Assembly (NCBI GenBank): GCA_938028175.1
Contig: CALJAE010000180.1
Coordinates: 1-6,207 of the forward strand
DNA: 6,207 bases
From: an uncultured Acidimicrobiales bacterium
GTDB taxonomy: Bacteria > Actinomycetota > Acidimicrobiia > Acidimicrobiales > SZUA-35
Reading direction: 5' to 3'
Shown here one piece after another: positions 4,717 through 6,207 of this stretch. Both the position numbers and the translations under genes were made by a program. The number at the start of each line of letters is the position of its first letter. The first letter of the stretch is position 1. The notes beneath the pieces are model-generated. The model was not told the origin of the DNA and made no database searches. It saw nothing but the letters and a program-made list of their open reading frames with translations.

Positions 4717-6207
4717 CTCGCCGTCATTGCCACTCTTAGATCTTCGCTTGTAGAAGAACCCAAGTAGGCCGAGATAGCCGAGCACAGAGAATCCGCTGAT
4801 TACAAAACCGGCCATCTTAAATTCTGGGTCGTATCTAAGCTCAACATCGTATTCGCCGGCTTCAGGAATTTCCACAGCAACTAGTGCGTGGTCCGCATCA
4901 ACGAGTTCAACTGGCTCGCCATTTAGCTCAGCTACCCAAGAGTCCTGTAGAGAGTCGGCAACCACAAGCCAACCTGGACCATCGGCAGAGACCGATACGT
5001 TGACTACATCATGATCAGAGGTTAAGTTCGGGGTGACGGCACCTTCCGCCCCAACTGCTTCAATTTCGGTCGGATTGGTAAGCAAGACTGTATCTGCTGG
5101 CACTCCACTACCTAGTAGCGCAATTCGATTTGAATCATCGGTCACCACAATGGCATCGCCAGCCCACCTAAATCTGGATAGCGCATTCTCCCTCTCGTAC
5201 AGAACTGAGGTCCGACTCTCCACAAGTCGAAGGCCATCGTCTTGTGGCAGAATTGGGGCGAAGGCTACTTCACCTGGGGCCATTTCAAACAGGGTTGGGT
5301 TAACTTCAAAGCCACTAAAGACCAGATTAACGGTCAAATCTGCGCCGGCTGGAAAGTCCTCACCATGAATTGGCATATGGAAATGACCGTTGGGAAAAGT
5401 TCTAAAGAATCTTCGCCCTGTCTCAACAGTTTGATCTCCATCAGTAACCGTCAACGTGATTTCAGAAAATACTCCACGAGTATCGAACCCTTCGGTTGAG
5501 TAAAGTTCGATCCCACGAATTGGGCCCACACCTTCGAGCTGTAATTCAATTTCGTCGCCATTTGTGAATTCTTGTTCGCCACTGAATTCTGTAACACCAT
5601 CTAGAGCGCCAATCACACGACCATCGGAAGCGACAGCTCCTATGTGTGCTCCGAGACGATCGAGGATCGGACTATTCATTACTTCTGGTTCACGAATATT
5701 TGGGCCATTGAAGGTTGCAGACTTAAATGCATTAGGGGCAAAGGCCTCGATCAAGTCAATGTATGTGTTGTCATGGAAAGCATGGCCGTTGACTGTCTGG
5801 ATTCCATAGAACGCGTTTGTTCCGGGCCAAAGTGTTCCGACATCGGTTACCGCACGCTCACCATCGAGTTCATCCTGCAAGAAGGTATGAACAGGGGTCT
5901 CAGGATAGAAGAACTGTTCGTCGGTTGATGGCCAGTAGGCTGAAGCGAAAAACCAGGCCTCAATTCCAACAACGGCAATAAGGCCAATAACTGCTTTGTA
6001 AGCTCCCAGCTTGTGTCGGCCAAACCAAATCGCTCCAACTGATATGAAAGAAGCAGCAGCCACGATCATCGACTTTGCCAAAACCGACTTGTCGAGGTCA
6101 TGAGCCAGACCAATTCGAAGGGTATATGCAAGGGTTGCTAAGCCCAAGGCAGTAGAGCCAACAATCGTAACTATACGAACTCTCTTTTCCCAGACTCCTT
6201 GAACAGT
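4600..6207 (-). CDS. YfhO-family membrane protein, 5' end missing (partial)
   Basis: The frame is open from the right edge to TAG at 4602-4600, giving 535 visible residues. An in-frame TTG at 6147 is not a believable start, because coding continues upstream through a hydrophobic stretch to the edge. Numbering from the edge, membrane segments lie near residues 10-29, 42-62 and 70-91, followed by a large extracytoplasmic region. It holds YPETPVHTFLQDEL (101-114), LWPGTNAFYGIQTVNGH (126-142) and SPILDRLGAH (179-188). The C-terminal module PGWLVVADSLQDSWVAELNG (411-430), EIPEAGEYDVELRYDP (446-461) and the last helix (466-485) are the YfhO hallmark. Family members are usually near 800 residues with the GT-C-like catalytic part at the N-terminus, so roughly 300 residues should lie outside the window. 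YfhO of Bacillus and Listeria takes part in glycosylating cell-wall polymers outside the membrane. After KRRSK a 45-residue acidic, His-containing tail follows; its last 38 residues are antisense to the neighbouring gene. Confidence 0.85.
   Translation of the reverse strand, partial: TVQGVWEKRVRIVTIVGSTALGLATLAYTLRIGLAHDLDKSVLAKSMIVAAASFISVGAIWFGRHKLGAYKAVIGLIAVVGIEAWFFASAYWPSTDEQFFYPETPVHTFLQDELDGERAVTDVGTLWPGTNAFYGIQTVNGHAFHDNTYIDLIEAFAPNAFKSATFNGPNIREPEVMNSPILDRLGAHIGAVASDGRVIGALDGVTEFSGEQEFTNGDEIELQLEGVGPIRGIELYSTEGFDTRGVFSEITLTVTDGDQTVETGRRFFRTFPNGHFHMPIHGEDFPAGADLTVNLVFSGFEVNPTLFEMAPGEVAFAPILPQDDGLRLVESRTSVLYERENALSRFRWAGDAIVVTDDSNRIALLGSGVPADTVLLTNPTEIEAVGAEGAVTPNLTSDHDVVNVSVSADGPGWLVVADSLQDSWVAELNGEPVELVDADHALVAVEIPEAGEYDVELRYDPEFKMAGFVISGFSVLGYLGLLGFFYKRRSKSGNDGELLDLTEDFVDTFDDNEAHDVHDAAHTGSQKADTGRSIN

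Noticed and set aside
3028..4747. The 9-mer AGATCTTCG appears shortly after the stop of both plus-strand genes (near 3028 and near 4739)
   Set aside because: Both copies lie inside opposing coding sequence, and the longer contexts differ; nothing suggests a repeat or terminator beyond chance.
4119..4763. Open minus-strand frame of 214 codons
   Set aside because: It lies opposite the flippase-like gene in a different frame from the YfhO tail and has no recognisable motif; its composition is what the complement of an Ala/Gly/Leu-rich membrane gene gives.
5033..5928. Several short plus-strand frames (around 5033-5368, 5242-5499, 5564-5809 and 5644-5928)
   Set aside because: All are antisense to the well-supported extracytoplasmic part of the YfhO-type protein and overlap each other in different frames.
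6145..6147. TTG as start of the YfhO-type gene
   Set aside because: The frame stays open upstream to the edge and the residues before TTG belong to a hydrophobic segment; the family usually has several hundred more N-terminal residues.

Overview
The window is bacterial: genes are dense, often overlapping and intron-free, starts are ATG or GTG, and TGA is used as a true stop (end of the gene at 1061-2137). Base composition looks close to balanced by eye. The glycosyltransferase resembles those of Patescibacteria (Saccharibacteria-like), Chloroflexota and Actinomycetota. A TANNNT -10 box lies 6-7 nt before a start codon at two genes, suggesting leaderless transcripts, which are common in Actinomycetota. 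I cannot place it more precisely without a database search.

Layout, left to right. A surface-anchored repeat protein on the minus strand runs off the left edge (1-896). A 164-bp divergent intergenic region (897-1060) carries a promoter for a plus-strand pair: a GT4-type glycosyltransferase (1061-2137) and a sulfotransferase (2130-3026), overlapping by 8 bp. The sulfotransferase meets a second, differently built sulfotransferase-like gene on the minus strand (3023-3787), with interlocked stop codons. A compact divergent promoter region (3788-3834) separates that gene from a plus-strand polytopic membrane protein of the flippase-like/LPG-synthase-TM type (3835-4716). This gene overlaps tail-to-tail by 117 bp with a minus-strand YfhO-type membrane protein that runs off the right edge (4600-6207).

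Taken together, the five genes from 1061 to the right edge look like part of a cell-surface glycan locus: a cytoplasmic sugar transferase, two putative sulfotransferases that could decorate a glycan or its precursor, a flippase-like membrane protein, and a YfhO protein of the class linked to extracytoplasmic glycosylation. A secreted or surface repeat protein sits beside it. The joint role is inference; no substrate can be read from the sequence. No rRNA, tRNA, CRISPR array, insertion sequence or convincing intrinsic terminator was seen.
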